A DNA stretch of 9,562 bases from Candidatus Borrarchaeota archaeon (GCA_016840645.1 JAEORY010000118.1:1-9562), one strand, 5' to 3'; numbered from the stretch's first letter, positions 1 through 5,751 are shown. Notes: generated by a model from the sequence alone, not told the origin. Translations and numbers: made by a program.

Positions 1-199
1 TGCGATTTGCATATGAATCAGAACCATAAGAAGTAAAAATTCTTTGTGTACCTGTACCATTAGGAATGGTATCAACAGTATATAAGGATTTTACCTCATT
101 TAACCCCTCATCAGCCTTATACTGATCTGCTACTACTCTTTTAGTAGTGTCTGCAAGCTCAGTAAAGGACATTTGAGTTACAGTTGAAGTTATAGGCAT
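1..199 (-). CDS. Major capsid protein-like, N-terminal 66 residues (cut by left edge)
   Basis: The frame opens with ATG at 199 and stays open to the window edge, giving 66 residues; the rest lies outside. The N-terminus contains QMSFTELADTTKRVV, followed by ADQYKADEG and later YTVDTIPNGTGTQRIF. This layout (an S/T-rich start, a helix with TKRVV, then a 'VDTIP.nTG..R.F' stretch and a YAN segment near residue 62) resembles the N-termini of major capsid proteins of uncultured podovirus-like phages, from general familiarity rather than a search. The position fits: last gene of a terminase-portal-scaffold-decoration series. The start is preceded by AAATTTTATTATG with no Shine-Dalgarno sequence, like its neighbours. 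A second structural protein is possible because only the N-terminus is visible. Expected role: the icosahedral shell. Confidence 0.6.
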   Translation of the reverse strand, partial: MPITSTVTQMSFTELADTTKRVVADQYKADEGLNEVKSLYTVDTIPNGTGTQRIFTSYGSDSYANR

Positions 200-230
200 A
201 ATAAAATTTTGTTAGAAAATAAGATTAAAA

Positions 231-647
231 TTAGGCATTTACACCAATTTCATAATTAGGTACAAAAACACCCTTAGTAGTAGTTAAAAACTTAACAAGT
301 TTTAACGGACTATAAGTAGAAGAACTAGCATTAATGGTAGTAGAAGTGGCAAGATCAAAAGCCTGACCTTCATCATCTTTGGCAATTGCACCTGTTCCTA
401 CATCCATAATTACTCCAGCATTTGGACTACGGGGTACAAGACAATTTACAGGAGTAACTGCTGAATCAGTTACTAATTTTGCATCCTGACAAATACCATC
501 TAATCTCTTAGTGGTAGTTGTGGCTGGGATAGTATTAGTACCATCATTAGTTAGCCATTCACCTTGTGCATAAGCAGTCAAGGTTTTAGAAGCAACTTTG
601 GAATTTTTCCAATCCTTAGCTGTTTCCGGTATAACATAATTAGCCAT
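231..647 (-). CDS. Probable head decoration / minor capsid protein, 138 aa
   Basis: The protein is rich in Thr, Ser, Ala and Val, with no membrane segment and little predicted helix. It carries AYAQGEWLTNDGT, IPATTTTKRLDGICQ and, near the C-terminus, TTINASSSTYSPLK and TTTKGVFVPNYE. A β-rich, Thr-rich protein of about 110-150 aa lying directly before the capsid gene is the usual arrangement for head decoration proteins that stabilise the shell, and that is the basis of the call. The frame extends upstream to 713, but the extra 22 residues (hydrophobic, Phe/Ile-rich) look like translated leader. The start at 647 gives MANYVIPETAKDW and has the A/T-only upstream tract seen at other genes. It ends 31 bases before the capsid-like gene. 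A promoter-like bipartite element lies about 97 bases upstream. The exact family is not identified. Confidence 0.55.
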   Translation of the reverse strand: MANYVIPETAKDWKNSKVASKTLTAYAQGEWLTNDGTNTIPATTTTKRLDGICQDAKLVTDSAVTPVNCLVPRSPNAGVIMDVGTGAIAKDDEGQAFDLATSTTINASSSTYSPLKLVKFLTTTKGVFVPNYEIGVNA

Positions 648-703
648 AATAAATATAATTAAGTAAATAAAAAAAACGCATGGGTGCGAATCCATATACG
701 CAA

Positions 704-721
704 AAATCCCCAAAAGGATTT
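704..721 (-). other. Weak leader hairpin ahead of the decoration gene
   Basis: In the minus-strand transcript, AAATCC (721-716) can pair with GGATTT (709-704) across a six-base loop, and the right arm runs into five U residues (706-702). An eight-T tract (676-669 region) follows about 25 bases later. The stem has only two G-C pairs, so it is a poor terminator; it may be a leader hairpin or chance in AT-rich DNA. It sits between the end of the HEXXH gene and the decoration gene. Confidence 0.25.
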
Positions 722-744
722 AAAAGCCTTTAACGCTGGCAAAT

Positions 745-790
745 CGAATGTATTTCTAAATTAACACACCTCTAGAATAAATGCAAATTA
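745..790 (-). promoter_or_regulatory. Bipartite promoter-like element A, upstream of decoration/capsid genes
   Basis: In the minus strand this reads TAATTTGC (790-783), 30 bases, then TACATTCG (752-745). The same two 8-mers with the same 30-base gap occur at 8313-8268 ahead of the portal gene and, as far as I could see, nowhere else here. Both copies point toward a structural gene and both lie in the few gaps over 70 bases. TACATTCG resembles the Bacteroidota -7 box TAnnTTTG with one mismatch, and TAATTTGC contains the TTTG of the -33 box, but the distance between them is too long for a normal -33/-7 pair. It may therefore be a phage-specific promoter or a regulator site. Box 1 overlaps the stop codon of the HEXXH gene. 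Confidence 0.45.
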
Positions 791-1180
791 TTTTTTAGCA
801 TAGCAAGATAATTCTTTCCAAAGCTCTTTGAAATAATAAGTAAATAGATATGTATAAGCCTCATGACTTAATTCTGTTAAAGGCACTCCACGAGTATCTA
901 ATTCATCAAATACAAAATGAAGTAACTCATGTACTGCACTCGCCTGTGAATCAATTGCCCAATCAAAATTCCGAATAGTAATAAAAGCAAACTTTTCTTT
1001 CTTGTGGTAGAACTTAAAACATCCTGCCACATTATCTATATGGAATTCGGCTCTATAATCAAATCCTCTTCTTTTTAAATAAGCATTAATCTCTTTTAAC
1101 GACCAATTCACAAAAACACTTACACATGACCCATACACTGGTTCAGAAATATCAAAAAATTTCTTTTTATTTTTTATCAT
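788..1180 (-). CDS. HEXXH zincin-like protein, 130 aa, function unknown
   Basis: The central feature is AVHELLHF, an HEXXH zinc-metallopeptidase signature (His84, Glu85, His88 from the start chosen). A glutamate at 107 in SHEAYTYLF is placed where a gluzincin third ligand could be. The N-terminal third is basic, then a β/α-looking region (YRAEFHIDN, FAFITIRNFDW) leads to the motif helix. The frame is open up to 1366, but that would overlap the preceding gene by 200 bases. ATG at 1180 gives a 14-base overlap and MIKNKKKFF, so I take that. Small HEXXH proteins are common among uncharacterised phage genes and many have no proven proteolysis. The place between scaffold-like and capsid genes makes a head-maturation role conceivable, but this is inference. 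The motif is certain, the activity is not. Confidence 0.6.
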   Translation of the reverse strand: MIKNKKKFFDISEPVYGSCVSVFVNWSLKEINAYLKRRGFDYRAEFHIDNVAGCFKFYHKKEKFAFITIRNFDWAIDSQASAVHELLHFVFDELDTRGVPLTELSHEAYTYLFTYYFKELWKELSCYAKK

Positions 1181-1910
1181 ATTTTTCCAAACAAAATTCT
1201 CTGAACCCTTTGTGCCAATCGCAAGCTTGTGTCTTATCCACCACTTCATCCACAAATTCTTTATCAACCTTATTATGAAGAAGTTGGCAATATTCCTCAG
1301 CAAGTTCTCGTAAAATAAGCTTACCTTTCCTTTTTTTACCAAGCCATGCATTAAATCCCATTCCACTCTTTATGATATTATCCAATTCAGACATCCTGAA
1401 TCTTGACTGTTCTTTGCCAAAAGTCAGCAATTCAGCATCATCCCAATTTTTCATCATAGCAAATTCTATTTTCTGAAAATACATATTGAAATAATGCTTA
1501 AGCAGATTATGCACAAACATTAAAAGCTGACCATCAATGTATCTATCAAGCCATTCATGATCCTGTTCAAAAAGTTCACCATCCAATATTTCAGGAATAA
1601 TAGCCATAGCTATTGATTCAATTTTATTCTTATTTTCATCTTCATGGGCATCAATTACAGTCTTTTCAAGCAATTCCTTTGTTTTTTTCAGAAAGAAATC
1701 CTTTAACCCAGCCTTAATCACTGGATTTTTAAACTCAAGTTCCTCAAAAGCACGTTCTGTAATTAATTTAATCCTAGTAGTAACATTGGCTGTTTCTATT
1801 GTCCGGATGTCCTCAATAAGACAACTTTTCAGCAATGGTGTCACCCTGTCAGTAATTAAATCTAAATGTTTCTCATTAACATTATCATCTTCTTTTTTAT
1901 CATCACTCAT
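1167..1910 (-). CDS. Head-region protein of unknown function, 247 aa, mostly helical
   Basis: I do not recognise this protein. The first 13 residues are acidic and polar (MSDDKKEDDNVNE). The remainder is dense in Leu, Ile, Lys, Glu and Phe, with an amphipathic pattern suggesting an all-helical soluble protein. There is no signal peptide or long hydrophobic segment, and no obvious catalytic motif. A C-terminal cluster CDWHKGFREFCLEKY is rich in aromatic and charged residues with two Cys but no CxxC pair. It follows the 263-aa gene after 11 bases and overlaps the HEXXH gene by 14 bases, so it is surely co-transcribed with head genes. Possibilities include a head assembly chaperone or an internal virion protein; neither has direct support. 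The start has an A/T-only upstream tract (TTTAATATTTATTCATATG). Confidence 0.7.
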   Translation of the reverse strand: MSDDKKEDDNVNEKHLDLITDRVTPLLKSCLIEDIRTIETANVTTRIKLITERAFEELEFKNPVIKAGLKDFFLKKTKELLEKTVIDAHEDENKNKIESIAMAIIPEILDGELFEQDHEWLDRYIDGQLLMFVHNLLKHYFNMYFQKIEFAMMKNWDDAELLTFGKEQSRFRMSELDNIIKSGMGFNAWLGKKRKGKLILRELAEEYCQLLHNKVDKEFVDEVVDKTQACDWHKGFREFCLEKYDKK

Positions 1911-1921
1911 ATGAATAAATA

Positions 1922-2713
1922 TTAAATATTAACAACTCTTGGTGGCAAGACTAGCTCCTGACCATTTCTGCGTTTGATAGTTATAATTGGCACTAAGAAC
2001 CTTTCTCTCATTGGCACAAGTACATTAGTAAGCTCACCAGCCATTCTTGTCTTAATACCACCCTCTTTAATGGATTTAGCCTTATATACCATACCTTTAT
2101 CCATTTTCATCTTCTTTCGTTCTTCTTTTACTATCTCAACTTCCTCTCTTTTGGTAAAAATCTTAATATGATCACCGATAGGATATTCAAATTGCTCAGT
2201 TTTATCATCCTCATAAGTAATAGTAGCCCTTATAATATCAACATTGTGAAGCTTGGTTATAGGGTCTTGGTCATATCTGACTGTTTTTAAATCAGTAACA
2301 ACACCAACTGGAGAATCAGCATCTTTCTGATAAAGAGCAATCATACAAGTATAAGTTCTTGGCTTCTCAGCTTCCTCTTCCACAGGCTCTAAATCCTTTT
2401 CAAAGATGTTCTGCGGTCTTTCACCACTCATGATTTTTGCCAATTGCTCCTCTGTCAATTTATAAGTCTTATTCTTACCATCATCCTCAGTCGCTTCACC
2501 CTCCGCAGGAGATGTAGCTGGTACAGCCGGAGATGTTTCAGTTTTTTCTTCTGCTGGTTTCTCAAAAGCCGGAGGAGGTGTGGATTTCTCTGTCTTAGGC
2601 TTTAATTCAGAGATTTTGGTTTTTAACTCTTCCTCATTCCAATCAGAAAGAGGTTTATTATTCTCAGGATGTTTATCTTCATACTCCTGTCTAAGTTTGT
2701 CTATATTTTCCAT
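1922..2713 (-). CDS. Unknown head-region protein, 263 aa, disordered N-half and β-rich C-half
   Basis: The protein divides into two parts. Residues 1 to about 115 are hydrophilic and low in complexity, with a Pro/Glu/Thr/Ala-rich stretch (STPPPAFEKPAEEKTETSP and onward) and a short helical element (KLTEEQLAKIMSGE). From about residue 118 the composition changes to alternating hydrophobic and polar residues typical of β strands (TYTCMIALYQK, VVTDLKTVRYD, ATITYEDDKTEQFEYPIGD), then a very charged helix (EEVEIVKEERKKMKMDKG), then another β region ending VLPPRVVNI. Two small β modules joined by a charged helix is my reading. It starts at AATATTATG, 31 A/T-only bases after the scaffold-like gene. 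Position suggests a structural or assembly role; I cannot name a family. Confidence 0.7.
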   Translation of the reverse strand: MENIDKLRQEYEDKHPENNKPLSDWNEEELKTKISELKPKTEKSTPPPAFEKPAEEKTETSPAVPATSPAEGEATEDDGKNKTYKLTEEQLAKIMSGERPQNIFEKDLEPVEEEAEKPRTYTCMIALYQKDADSPVGVVTDLKTVRYDQDPITKLHNVDIIRATITYEDDKTEQFEYPIGDHIKIFTKREEVEIVKEERKKMKMDKGMVYKAKSIKEGGIKTRMAGELTNVLVPMRERFLVPIITIKRRNGQELVLPPRVVNI

Positions 2714-2744
2714 AATATTAAATTATTAAATATTAAATTATAAA
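2714..2744. repeat. A/T-only spacer with three ATTAAAT repeats
   Basis: All 31 bases are A or T. ATTAAAT occurs at 2717-2723, 2725-2731 and 2732-2738 on the plus strand (ATTTAAT in the transcript). The same heptamer is seen at several other gene junctions (1921-1927, 3849-3855, 5750-5756, 9133-9139), so it appears to be part of the translation-initiation region style rather than an independent repeat family. Confidence 0.5.
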
Positions 2745-3413
2745 TTAATCTTTCTTTTCCTCCTTTTTTTCTTCTTTAGGGTATAGATGAGGAAAATTCT
2801 CCTGCAACATAGCCTTACCCTTATCAGTATCAGTAAATCTGACATCCTTATTCTCTTCGATCACAGCAGTATTCGGAGTATATTGGTTCAAAGCATTAAC
2901 AGGTGGTGTGACACCTTTAACATAACGATATGCTTCATTCATCCTAGTAATAACATCTTCCTGTGTTTTTGGTGCACCTCCGAATTCCAAAGATTTTTCA
3001 TAAGCTGTTTCCAGCTCTTTACCAAGTTCTTCATCTCCGGCAGATAAAGCAGCAATAGCCTTTGCTTTCAGGCTGTCTTGCTCACTTTTCTTGCCAGTAT
3101 TTATCTCATTCTCCAATTCTGATATTTTGATAACAGCAGCTTTTTCAATTTCAGTCATTTTCTCAAGTAATTTCTCTTTTTCTTCCTCACTGGCTTTTTC
3201 AAACTTACGGAAATTAAAATCCTTGTTCTCCAGACCTGCATACTTTTCCTTAAGTTCATCATGTTCAGTCTGTAAGGCTTCAAGCTTCTCCTTACTCTCT
3301 TCAAGCTCTTTTTTACCCTCTTCATCACCCTTTAGAAGATCTGCTAACTTTCCCATATCTTCATCGGTGACTTCGGCAAGTTCATTGCCTTCTGCATCAT
3401 ATACTTTTGGCAT
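2745..3413 (-). CDS. Probable capsid scaffolding protein, 222 aa
   Basis: The protein is strongly acidic/basic and helical. A long heptad-like coiled coil runs from about residue 30 to 115 (KKELEESKEKLEALQTEH, ASEEEKEKLLEKMTEIEK), followed by a second helical part with AIAALSAGDEELGKELETAYE. After a Pro-containing linker (GVTPPVNALNQYTPNTAV), it ends in a Lys/Glu-rich tail (YPKEEKKEEKKD). Size, coiled coil, charged C-terminus and position between portal and capsid are all typical of scaffolding proteins, which line the inside of the procapsid and often bind capsid protein through a basic C-terminal element. The order is unusual in that four other genes separate it from the capsid gene. It follows a terminator-like hairpin. 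The start is AATATTATG without an SD sequence. No protease domain is fused to it. Confidence 0.6.
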   Translation of the reverse strand: MPKVYDAEGNELAEVTDEDMGKLADLLKGDEEGKKELEESKEKLEALQTEHDELKEKYAGLENKDFNFRKFEKASEEEKEKLLEKMTEIEKAAVIKISELENEINTGKKSEQDSLKAKAIAALSAGDEELGKELETAYEKSLEFGGAPKTQEDVITRMNEAYRYVKGVTPPVNALNQYTPNTAVIEENKDVRFTDTDKGKAMLQENFPHLYPKEEKKEEKKD

Positions 3414-3434
3414 AATATTTTTGTGTTAGTTAAT

Positions 3435-3480
3435 AAAAAACAAATTCCTCCCCTTTATTTTGAAGGGGAGAGTTTGGTTT
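3435..3480 (-). terminator. Intrinsic terminator-like hairpin between the 118-aa gene and scaffold gene
   Basis: In the transcript, CTCCCCTT (3470-3463) pairs perfectly with AAGGGGAG (3455-3448) over a seven-base loop. An outer CAAA/TTTG pair (3476-3473 with 3444-3441) can extend it, and GAATTTG then TTTTTT (3440-3435) follows on the 3' side. Eight pairs, four or more of them G-C, in otherwise A/T-rich spacer DNA is a clear departure from background. It begins right after the stop codon of the 118-aa gene. Because no promoter-like element is seen before the scaffold gene, partial read-through is likely. Confidence 0.6.
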
Positions 3481-3837
3481 CTATTCAATCAAAGTATAGC
3501 CTTCTTCAAAGGCATCTGTGGGCGACCAAGATGTATAACCATCCTTATACACAACTAAATAACCCTGATCTCCTGGTTGATGAGGAAGTCTTTTAATCAA
3601 ATCCTCATCTTCAACATTTTTTGGAAGATACTCTTCATTTTCAAAGAATATATCAACACTGCTATTAGGATTGGTAATAATATTTTTGATTTTAAGTGCA
3701 TGCACTTCCTTATGGCACTTGTATTTAGGCATTTCTTTTGTTGCCTGCTGTGGCTCATTTGGTGTTGCTTCTTGTTGTGCTCCAGCAACACGAGCCTGTT
3801 GCTCTTCACCCTCCGGTGATCCAACTGTATTATCCAT
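3481..3837 (-). CDS. Small phage protein with a KCHK...SWSP..AFE.GYT domain, 118 aa, function unknown
   Basis: Residues 1-35 are low in complexity (Gln, Glu, Ala, Pro). A compact domain then begins at MPKYKCHKEVHALKI and ends GYLVVYKDGYTSWSP, AFEEGYTLIE. This combination, a Cys-His near the start with a 'VHALKI' strand and a C-terminal 'DGY.S.SP..AFE.GYT', recurs in small uncharacterised phage proteins I am familiar with; no function is assigned to it to my knowledge. Met36 lies exactly at the domain start and has an A-rich stretch upstream, so a shorter 83-residue product from 3732 is possible. The long form is supported by the TTAATATTATG tract before 3837. It is the last gene before the terminator-like hairpin. 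Confidence 0.7.
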   Translation of the reverse strand: MDNTVGSPEGEEQQARVAGAQQEATPNEPQQATKEMPKYKCHKEVHALKIKNIITNPNSSVDIFFENEEYLPKNVEDEDLIKRLPHQPGDQGYLVVYKDGYTSWSPTDAFEEGYTLIE

Positions 3838-3862
3838 AATATTAATGAATTAAATAATAAAA

Positions 3863-3994
3863 TTACTTCTTTTTATAACCACTGGCACGAATAGCACGAC
3901 CTTGCCTATCAGCCTTAGCCTTAGCTCCTTTCCCTTTATAAACTTTTCCTTTCTTGCCGTACTGATACCCTCCTTTTACTTTGCGTGTTGGCAT
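3863..3994 (-). CDS. Very basic Gly/Lys/Tyr-rich small protein, 43 aa
   Basis: This reading frame is preceded by AATATTATG, the same start context as four neighbours, and fills an otherwise empty 170-base gap. The product contains 16 Lys/Arg but one acidic residue, eight Gly and four Tyr: it begins MPTRKVKGGYQYGKKGKVYK, continues with a KGKGAKAKADRQGR stretch, and ends ASGYKKK. It has no hydrophobic core, so it probably binds nucleic acid or an acidic partner and may be unstructured. Tiny basic proteins are found in virions of several phage groups as DNA-condensing or internal proteins; a role like that is inference from composition and the head-gene context. The gene is short, but the context and composition make a chance frame unlikely. 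Confidence 0.65.
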   Translation of the reverse strand: MPTRKVKGGYQYGKKGKVYKGKGAKAKADRQGRAIRASGYKKK

Positions 3995-4011
3995 AATATT
4001 GTTGTTAAAAA

Positions 4012-4362
4012 TTATTCCTCCCCTTCCTCTTCTCTCTTCTCAGCCTCAGCTTTAGAATCTTCTACAGCTTTTTCTGCATCTTTCTTAGCCTTAGCTTCAT
4101 CTTTTTCTATTTGCTTCTGTTTAGCCTCCTCAGCTTCCTTATCATACCTTTCCCATTTCTCTGGGTTCTTCACCAAAGTAACAAGCCGGACATAGTTCTT
4201 ATCTTCCTTTTTATCGGAACTCTCTAATTCAAAAAGAAATCTGAGGCTTTTCTCCCTGAATACAACAGTATGGATTATCCCATTAGGGATAAACCTGAAC
4301 TGATCACCAACCATTACAGGCTGATCATCAAATTTAATTGGTAGTTCTACGTTTTCAAACAT
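4012..4362 (-). CDS. Unknown small protein with charged C-terminal helix, 116 aa
   Basis: Residues 1 to about 70 look like a small β domain (VELPIKFDDQPVMVGDQF, FIPNGIIHTVVFREKSLRF, NYVRLVTLVKNPEKW). From about residue 72 the protein becomes one long Glu/Lys/Ala helix (EEAKQKQIEKDEAKAKKD and beyond) ending EEEGEE, probably a single helix or coiled coil. The N-terminal part could be a small SH3-like or OB-like barrel judged by strand pattern only. I do not recognise a family. It starts at AATACTATG, one base different from the local AATATTATG context, and is followed after 17 bases by the basic 43-aa gene. Possible interaction of the acidic tail with the very basic neighbour is speculation. 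Confidence 0.65.
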   Translation of the reverse strand: MFENVELPIKFDDQPVMVGDQFRFIPNGIIHTVVFREKSLRFLFELESSDKKEDKNYVRLVTLVKNPEKWERYDKEAEEAKQKQIEKDEAKAKKDAEKAVEDSKAEAEKREEEGEE

Positions 4363-4388
4363 AGTATTAAAGATTAAAGGTTAAATTA

Positions 4389-4622
4389 TTATTTTTGAGC
4401 AAAATTTCTCACCCTCTCTTCTTCAAAGCCAAATGGTACTTTCTCCGGCAATGACAAATTCATCTCTCCACATTGTCCACAGTCACAAGTTATTCGCTGT
4501 TTAAAAGTATGTGGACAAGCTTCCACATCACAGCCTTCATGATGCCATTCTCCGGCAGATACACCACAATCATGGCATCTGCCATCTGAACCAGCATAAG
4601 GAAATATAAATTTTTTCTTCAT
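4389..4622 (-). CDS. Cys/His-rich probable zinc-binding protein, 77 aa
   Basis: The protein has CHDC (Cys16, Cys19), a His pair at 27-28, Cys31, Cys36, His38, then Cys46, Cys48 and Cys51. The segment GEWHHEGCDVEACPH followed by a C-x-C-x-x-C cluster is a pattern I associate with small uncharacterised zinc-ribbon-like proteins of phages and prokaryotes, where a 'HH.GCD.E.CP.CG' string is common. Here the second knuckle is degenerate: the usual CP.CG reads CPHTF. That leaves eight Cys and three His for perhaps two zinc sites. The C-terminal 25 residues are not cysteine-bearing. Possible roles (nucleic-acid or protein binding) are unproven. The gene starts at AATATTATG, 10 bases after a tiny membrane-protein gene. 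Confidence 0.65.
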   Translation of the reverse strand: MKKKFIFPYAGSDGRCHDCGVSAGEWHHEGCDVEACPHTFKQRITCDCGQCGEMNLSLPEKVPFGFEEERVRNFAQK

Positions 4623-4632
4623 AATATTAAAA

Positions 4633-4728
4633 TTAAGTTGCTAACATTGCTATCCAACCCACAATTATCCCACCAATCACAAGGGCAAACACTATCCCAG
4701 CTATGATTTCAAACAAATGTTTCTTCAT
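4633..4728 (-). CDS. Single-span membrane peptide, 31 aa
   Basis: ATG at 4728 comes one base after the TAA stop of the preceding gene (sense TAATATG). The product has a Lys-Lys-His start and then one hydrophobic span rich in Ile, Val, Gly and Ala (IIAGIVFALVIGGIIVGWIAM) with small-residue spacing that would suit helix packing. It ends a few residues later at LAT. The positive N-terminus predicts an N-inside orientation in the cytoplasmic membrane. Such peptides in phages include holin-like, superinfection-exclusion and signalling proteins; none is specifically indicated. The exact fit between neighbouring genes, with the same TAATATG junction as at 5160, supports a real gene. It is too short to classify by family. 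Confidence 0.55.
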   Translation of the reverse strand: MKKHLFEIIAGIVFALVIGGIIVGWIAMLAT

Positions 4729-4729
4729 A

Positions 4730-4951
4730 TTAGGCTTGTTTAGGGGTTGGAATACCGAAATATTTTTTAGATCTCTTGTGTTCCCTCTGCCAGTTATCAA
4801 TGTTGCTGAAAGTAATCACATCAATATGGTCAGGCTGTCTTGGGTTATAATTTTTGTGCTTGATTGATTTATTACTTCTCCATACCTCTTGTTTTGTGAA
4901 GAATTTTTTGCCTAGCCATATGAAGATACGGAATAGAATTCTGTTTATCAT
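4730..4951 (-). CDS. Unknown small basic protein, 73 aa
   Basis: The N-terminus (MINRILFRIFIWLGKKFFTK) is a hydrophobic, positively charged amphipathic helix that could touch a membrane but is too basic for a classic transmembrane span. The rest is polar and basic, with NYNPRQPDHIDVITF and REHKRSKKYFG. It begins within the stop codon of the 70-aa gene (ATGA overlap), indicating translational coupling, and ends one base before the 31-aa membrane peptide. No family is recognised. Neighbouring membrane-type features raise the possibility that these two act together at the host envelope; that is a guess from adjacency. Confidence 0.55.
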   Translation of the reverse strand: MINRILFRIFIWLGKKFFTKQEVWRSNKSIKHKNYNPRQPDHIDVITFSNIDNWQREHKRSKKYFGIPTPKQA

Positions 4952-5160
4952 GATATTAGTTTTGGTTTAGGTGGTGCGACTGGGTAATTGATAACCGGAT
5001 GATCTTTGGCTCTCAACGGAAAGCCGAATCTATACTGCCTTGTAAATGCCCCAGCACTGCCCTTTCTTCCATTGTGCACATTGACCAACTGATTCCACCA
5101 ATGCATCAACCGCCTATGTGCTCTGGTAAGCTTTGGTTTAGGTTCAATATCTTGGTTCAT
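4948..5160 (-). CDS. Unknown small basic protein, 70 aa
   Basis: The frame is open up to 5211, but that start would overlap the preceding gene by 50 bases. The ATG at 5160 follows the upstream TAA by one base (TAATATG) and gives MNQDIEPKPKLTRAHRRLMH. The product is basic and aromatic (MHWWNQLVNVHNGRKGSAG, RQYRFGFPLRAKDHP), with Pro-rich ends. It has no membrane segment or cysteine. It ends in TGA, which overlaps the next ATG by four bases; this shows TGA acts as a stop here. I do not recognise it; RNA or DNA binding is possible from composition only. Confidence 0.6.
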   Translation of the reverse strand: MNQDIEPKPKLTRAHRRLMHWWNQLVNVHNGRKGSAGAFTRQYRFGFPLRAKDHPVINYPVAPPKPKLIS

Positions 5161-5161
5161 A

Positions 5162-5473
5162 TTAACATTCAATGTTATGAGTACCTGAAGCCAAAGCAAA
5201 AGTTTTATCATTCACATCACAAGTAACCTCATATTTATGAGGACTTGTTTTATTGTCTACCCCAAACCAAATAGGGCTAGGATAATAAGGTACTACTTTT
5301 CTTTCAATAATAATAGGCTGTTGCCAATTCTCAATAACAGTATTAGCCTCAAGAGTATATTCTTTCCACAACCCCTTTGGTAATAATTTTTCAAGAATTT
5401 TAACAAGTTCACCAAGCACTGCATCATCCTCGACCTTAATTGTTTTATTGGTAGTGTCTAATTGTATTTTCAT
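5162..5473 (-). CDS. Conserved-looking phage protein of unknown function, 103 aa
   Basis: The N-terminus reads MKIQLDTTNKTIKVEDDAVL, a β-hairpin-like opening, followed by a helix (LGELVKILEKLLPKGLWKEY) and a strand ending NTVIENW. This first-half pattern resembles small uncharacterised proteins I associate with phages, possibly of marine and Bacteroidota origin; that is memory of family style, not a search result. The second half is β-like (IIIERKVVPYYPSPIWFG, YEVTCDVNDKTFALASG). No catalytic motif is visible. The start has TATATTATG upstream. It is followed directly by the 70-aa gene at a TAATATG junction. Confidence 0.7.
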   Translation of the reverse strand: MKIQLDTTNKTIKVEDDAVLGELVKILEKLLPKGLWKEYTLEANTVIENWQQPIIIERKVVPYYPSPIWFGVDNKTSPHKYEVTCDVNDKTFALASGTHNIEC

Positions 5474-5490
5474 AATATATTGTTGAAATA

Positions 5491-5751
5491 TTAAAGTTTT
5501 TTTATAAATGGTTCACCATTATCTTCAATCACAATTTCATAAACATCATTATCTTTATCTTTATCATATTCCCCTTTCTTATTTGTAGACAAAGTGTGTA
5601 ATGAATGATGGGTTTTTACAACCACACAACCATTTTCACCCATCACACCATCATACTTTTTGCCATTTTGGGTAGTTTCTTTCTTTAGCTTATCCTGATA
5701 TTTAAGAACCTGTTTAGGATTATCACTTGTGATGTAAATAATATTTTTCAT
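5491..5751 (-). CDS. Unknown small protein, 86 aa
   Basis: The start codon overlaps the preceding stop by one base (TAATG), the same coupling as between terminase and deformylase. The protein is hydrophilic and Lys/Asp-rich, with an α/β feel: MKNIIYITSDNPKQVLKYQD, a helix-forming Lys-rich segment, VMGENGCVVVKTHHSLHTL, then NDVYEIVIEDNGEPF near the end. There is one cysteine, and no membrane or zinc-binding pattern. I do not recognise it. It lies in the small-gene run between portal and scaffold. Confidence 0.6.
   Translation of the reverse strand: MKNIIYITSDNPKQVLKYQDKLKKETTQNGKKYDGVMGENGCVVVKTHHSLHTLSTNKKGEYDKDKDNDVYEIVIEDNGEPFIKKL

Noticed and set aside
677..700. Possible ATGG/CCAT hairpin near the eight-T tract in the decoration leader
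   Set aside because: Only four base pairs form and the flanking bases do not extend the stem; not enough for a terminator.
231..713. 160-aa version of the decoration gene starting at 713
   Set aside because: The extra 22 residues come from leader DNA with T-runs and a weak hairpin; the ATG at 647 has the local start context.
788..1366. 192-aa version of the HEXXH gene starting at 1366
   Set aside because: It would overlap the 247-aa gene by 200 bases; the ATG at 1180 gives a normal short overlap and keeps the whole motif-bearing part.
3597..3824. 75-aa minus-strand frame inside the 118-aa gene
   Set aside because: Alternative frame of a gene with a recognisable domain; start context is poorer and the product is irregular.
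4948..4950. Alternative genetic code (TGA read as an amino acid)
   Set aside because: TGA ends the 70-aa gene exactly at a four-base ATGA overlap with the next gene, as expected for a true stop.
4948..5211. 87-aa version of the basic protein starting at 5211
   Set aside because: It overlaps the 103-aa gene by 50 bases; the ATG at 5160 follows the upstream stop by one base, the same junction as at 4728.
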